A DNA stretch of 64,000 nucleotides from an uncultured Halobacteriovorax sp. (lineage in GTDB: Bacteria > Bdellovibrionota > Bacteriovoracia > Bacteriovoracales > Bacteriovoracaceae), in contig CAJXVS010000009.1 in the NCBI GenBank assembly GCA_913061265.1, positions 1-64,000 on the forward strand. The letters are read 5' to 3'. The position numbers and the translations under genes were made by a program. A model generated the notes under the pieces. The model saw nothing but the letters and a program-made list of their open reading frames with translations, searched no databases and was not told where the DNA came from. The first letter of the stretch is position 1, and every line of letters begins with the position of its first letter. Of this stretch, positions 61,565-64,000 are shown in pieces.

Positions 61565-64000
61565 TTGGAGTATGAAATAAATTTAATTAAACTCGGATAT
61601 ATTCTCTTTGGATTAGCGACACTAAGTCTTGTTGTTCATCTAACTGTTGATTCAGACTCCCAAGAGAGTCGCTCCGTTACTTCTAAAGTTCACTCCAGCA
61701 ATCCAAGCTTTAAATCTAAGGTGATGATCAACGCTAATGTTGAAAGACCAGTAAGATCAAAAGCCTCTCCTTCAAGAAAGCCAGCAAACTCTCAGAAAAA
61801 TAAAGCAGCTAAGGCCGCTAAAAGAAAGAAAGGAAAAACCGCAACACTACCTAAGAAGAGCGCTTCCACTTTTAATAAAGCTAAGGCCGCAAAGTCAGAA
61901 AACTCTTTTGAGAACAATGATTCATCACTACCGATTGATTCAGGCAAAGAGGAATCAAGAGATCCTTCTTCAGTAATCTCTGACTCAGATTCAACGAGCT
62001 CGAATAAAGACTTAGGCTATGGTGGAAACCTTGGGCTTCCTAAGAAAAAGAATACTGATACTGCTCAAGATAATAATAGTAATGACAATAAGATAAACAC
62101 CAACGGTGGAACAGGTGAATCATCACCTACTGTAACCGGTACGGTTCCAGCTCTTTTAGGATCGATTGCCAAAATACCAAGCTTTCAAATTCTTGGTTCA
62201 GCTCAGGCAGCCGTATGTACTACCCCTTCAGTTCAGATCTTTGATCTTGAGAGTATGACGGTCTTAGCTGACAATCCTATTGGGGCTGAAGGTCTTGATG
62301 CCACCACTAAGTTCACTTTTGATCCCTCAGCAATTGGTATCGATCTCACAACTCCTACAAGGTATATGCTTCGGACTACTGGTTGTTCAGTTAACTTTGA
62401 AAGGATTATTACTAGTTTCTATACAAATCAAGCAATGGGCCCGGCGACGACTCTTATCTCTAATACTATCTATGCCGCCATCTCAATTCCCTATGCGGAT
62501 ATTGATACGGCCAAGTTTGCAGCGGCCACGGTCATCTTAGAGTCTGTGACTAGTGACACTGATAATCTAGATCAAGTCTATGCAAGTTTAACAGCCTCTA
62601 CTGAAGCAACCACTAAGTTTAATGAAGCCTTTGGAGTAACGCCGCCAGTTCTAGCAGAGTCTGCTCCTAAGATCTCAAACAATTCGATCCCAACGTCACT
62701 CCAAGAAAAAACAGCTGGAAGCTTCTCTGTCTCGGCCGCTCACTGGAAACCAACCTACACAGTGGCTTATGAGTGGTATGTCGATAGTGTTCTTATCTCA
62801 AATCTTTCGACAGCCAGTTTTACTCCAAGCGCTAATTCAAAAGCGACAGTAAGCCTGGATGTTTATGTCGGGATGAAAAATGGTGGCGATTCAAATGTAA
62901 ATAGATCAAAGCCATATCATAACTTTTCAGTTACCATTCCTGTCACTAATGATTTTCCAGCAACGGCCATGCCTTATGTTTTAAATGCTGGAACAACAAA
63001 CCCAACTAATACTTTAGCGATCAACTTAGATCTAACGACGGGGACTCTTGGCGGCGGGGTCTATTCAAATTGTGAAAGCTTTACTAACTTTGCCATCACT
63101 GAAAATGGAACCTCTCCCGTTTCTGGAGATTTTACCAATACATGCTCAAGCGCTACCCCTCAGGTCTTTCCACACACCTTAGTTAATACTGCTGATGGAC
63201 CAATCACTATAAAGATATGGGGGAAGGATGAGAGAGGCTTGCAATCTTCTTCTGAAGATCTTGTCATAACTCTCGATAGAACCGATCCTGTTATTTCATA
63301 CGCTGGGCTTCAGGCCAATTATAGATCCGATAGAAGTACGACCTTCAATTGGACCTTAACTGAAGTCAATGCAGGTGGAAGTCAAAACTTTAACCTGCAA
63401 TTCTATGATGGAACTTCTTGGAGCGCTCTTCCTAATGTGTCAGTCACTGATGGAGTTAACTCAGGGACAGCCTATTCCACTACTTTTACACTACCGAACC
63501 TCAATACGACATCTGCTAAGTTGAGGATTGCTTATACTGACTTAGCTGGCAACGCCATCACTCAAGACTCAGCAGACTTTGGAATTCAAGCTCCTATTCT
63601 AGGGATAACTCCTAGTCCTCATAACTATGGATCTGTTTTTAATAAGGCCAATAGCGCGGATACAAACTTTACAGTTTCTAACTCAGGAGTTGTAGCAGCC
63701 GATAGCTGTACAATAGCAAGCTTATCAGGGGCCAATGTTTCAGAATTTAGTATATCAACAGATAATTGTGGAACTAACGACCTGGCAGCCTCAGGAAGTT
63801 GTAGCATCTTAGTCAAGGCCATTCCTACGACTAAGGGAGCGAAGACAGCTAGCCTCAATTGGACTTGTGGCTCTGATTCAATAAGTTCGAGCCTAAGTTA
63901 TACTTCAATCAATAATCAGCCTACTTCCGCCGGAACAGAATCTTTTATCACAAACGAAGATACTGCCCTTAATTTTAATATAGCTGCAGGAAATGATATT
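61565..64000 (+). CDS. Giant surface/adhesin-like protein, N-terminal part (continues beyond window)
   Basis: Open for 812 codons to the edge. The N-terminus has a membrane segment (LIKLGYILFGLATLSLVVHL), then a Lys/Ala/Ser-rich stretch (~55-110), an Asn/Asp/Ser-rich spacer, and Ig-like beta domains (YEWYVDSVLISNL; PITIKIWGKDERGLQSS; the usual LDRTDPVI junction). Residues ~676-775 look like a choice-of-anchor D domain (SPHNYGSVFNKANSADTNF), and the last visible residues (ITNEDTALNFNIAAGND) begin a tandem-95 cadherin-like repeat. The start is abnormal: candidates are TTG 61565 or ATA 61577, while the ATG at 61572 is followed by AAA TAA. Confidence 0.7.
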   Translation, partial: MEYEINLIKLGYILFGLATLSLVVHLTVDSDSQESRSVTSKVHSSNPSFKSKVMINANVERPVRSKASPSRKPANSQKNKAAKAAKRKKGKTATLPKKSASTFNKAKAAKSENSFENNDSSLPIDSGKEESRDPSSVISDSDSTSSNKDLGYGGNLGLPKKKNTDTAQDNNSNDNKINTNGGTGESSPTVTGTVPALLGSIAKIPSFQILGSAQAAVCTTPSVQIFDLESMTVLADNPIGAEGLDATTKFTFDPSAIGIDLTTPTRYMLRTTGCSVNFERIITSFYTNQAMGPATTLISNTIYAAISIPYADIDTAKFAAATVILESVTSDTDNLDQVYASLTASTEATTKFNEAFGVTPPVLAESAPKISNNSIPTSLQEKTAGSFSVSAAHWKPTYTVAYEWYVDSVLISNLSTASFTPSANSKATVSLDVYVGMKNGGDSNVNRSKPYHNFSVTIPVTNDFPATAMPYVLNAGTTNPTNTLAINLDLTTGTLGGGVYSNCESFTNFAITENGTSPVSGDFTNTCSSATPQVFPHTLVNTADGPITIKIWGKDERGLQSSSEDLVITLDRTDPVISYAGLQANYRSDRSTTFNWTLTEVNAGGSQNFNLQFYDGTSWSALPNVSVTDGVNSGTAYSTTFTLPNLNTTSAKLRIAYTDLAGNAITQDSADFGIQAPILGITPSPHNYGSVFNKANSADTNFTVSNSGVVAADSCTIASLSGANVSEFSISTDNCGTNDLAASGSCSILVKAIPTTKGAKTASLNWTCGSDSISSSLSYTSINNQPTSAGTESFITNEDTALNFNIAAGNDI

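Noticed and set aside
62280-63858. Short frames within the giant surface protein on either strand
   Set aside because: The + frame from 61565 is open throughout and carries recognisable domains; the shorter frames are shadows.
1-64000. CRISPR arrays, tRNA or rRNA genes, insertion sequences, phage
   Set aside because: No regularly spaced repeats, cloverleaf-like intergenic stretches, transposase motifs or terminal inverted repeats were found by eye.

Overview
The window is AT-rich, densely packed bacterial chromosome. It most resembles a predatory or predator-related member of the Bdellovibrionota, of Bacteriovorax/Halobacteriovorax type. This rests on the gene families seen: a Gram-negative envelope with Lpt export, a MotAB motor, sigma-54, many unrecognised secreted proteins and lipoproteins, secreted proteases, phospholipase-like and peptidoglycan-active enzymes, and a TIGR02147-type regulator. 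No rRNA, tRNA, CRISPR, prophage or insertion sequence was seen. The taxonomic call is inference.

Layout: 0-4.3 kb holds clpS-clpA (adaptor and unfoldase), a TerB-like gene and a secreted zinc protease. 4.4-8.1 kb is the envelope/sigma-54 operon lptC(-lptA-like)-lptB-rpoN-hpf, closed by an elaborate terminator. 8.3-17.4 kb carries mutS, a thioredoxin-fold protein, an RDD membrane protein, aspS with a coupled small ABM-like gene, a DUF192 lipoprotein and an FtsB/DivIC-like division protein. 17.5-22.8 kb is a chain reading polB, a Sel1-like gene, a dehydrogenase/2H-phosphoesterase fusion, yihY and yggT. 23-30.5 kb holds a proline iminopeptidase and several unrecognised exported proteins, three of them in a coupled operon. 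30.7-34.5 kb is the phenylalanine/tyrosine operon (DAHP synthase-chorismate mutase fusion, aminotransferase, prephenate dehydrogenase, prephenate dehydratase). 35-45.4 kb mixes envelope and secreted functions: DUF4105 with an astacin-like protease, YciB, a WYL regulator, motAB with a pseudouridine synthase, two phospholipase-A2-like proteins, an L,D-transpeptidase-like enzyme and an acid phosphatase. 45.4-46.4 kb contains a short cobalamin-riboswitch-like leader in front of a mini HTH gene. 46.4-51.2 kb is the replication/ribosome operon, in which ribosomal proteins S6 and S18 are encoded as one fused protein, followed by a DUF2232 gene, rplI, dnaB and pabB. 51.3-59.6 kb encodes a subtilisin-like protease coupled to a 1088-residue exported protein and two tandem poly-glycine lipoproteins. 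The window ends with a PHP-domain protein and the start of a giant surface protein (61565 to the edge) whose initiation codon is abnormal.

The most striking observations are the S6-S18 fusion (50595-51227), the compact B12-riboswitch-like element driving a truncated TIGR02147 regulator (45466-45868), the dehydrogenase/2H fusion with a buried signal peptide (18648-20102), and the giant surface protein whose apparent ATG is followed two codons later by a stop. Convergent genes are packed to the point of sharing stop codons or overlapping by tens of bases.
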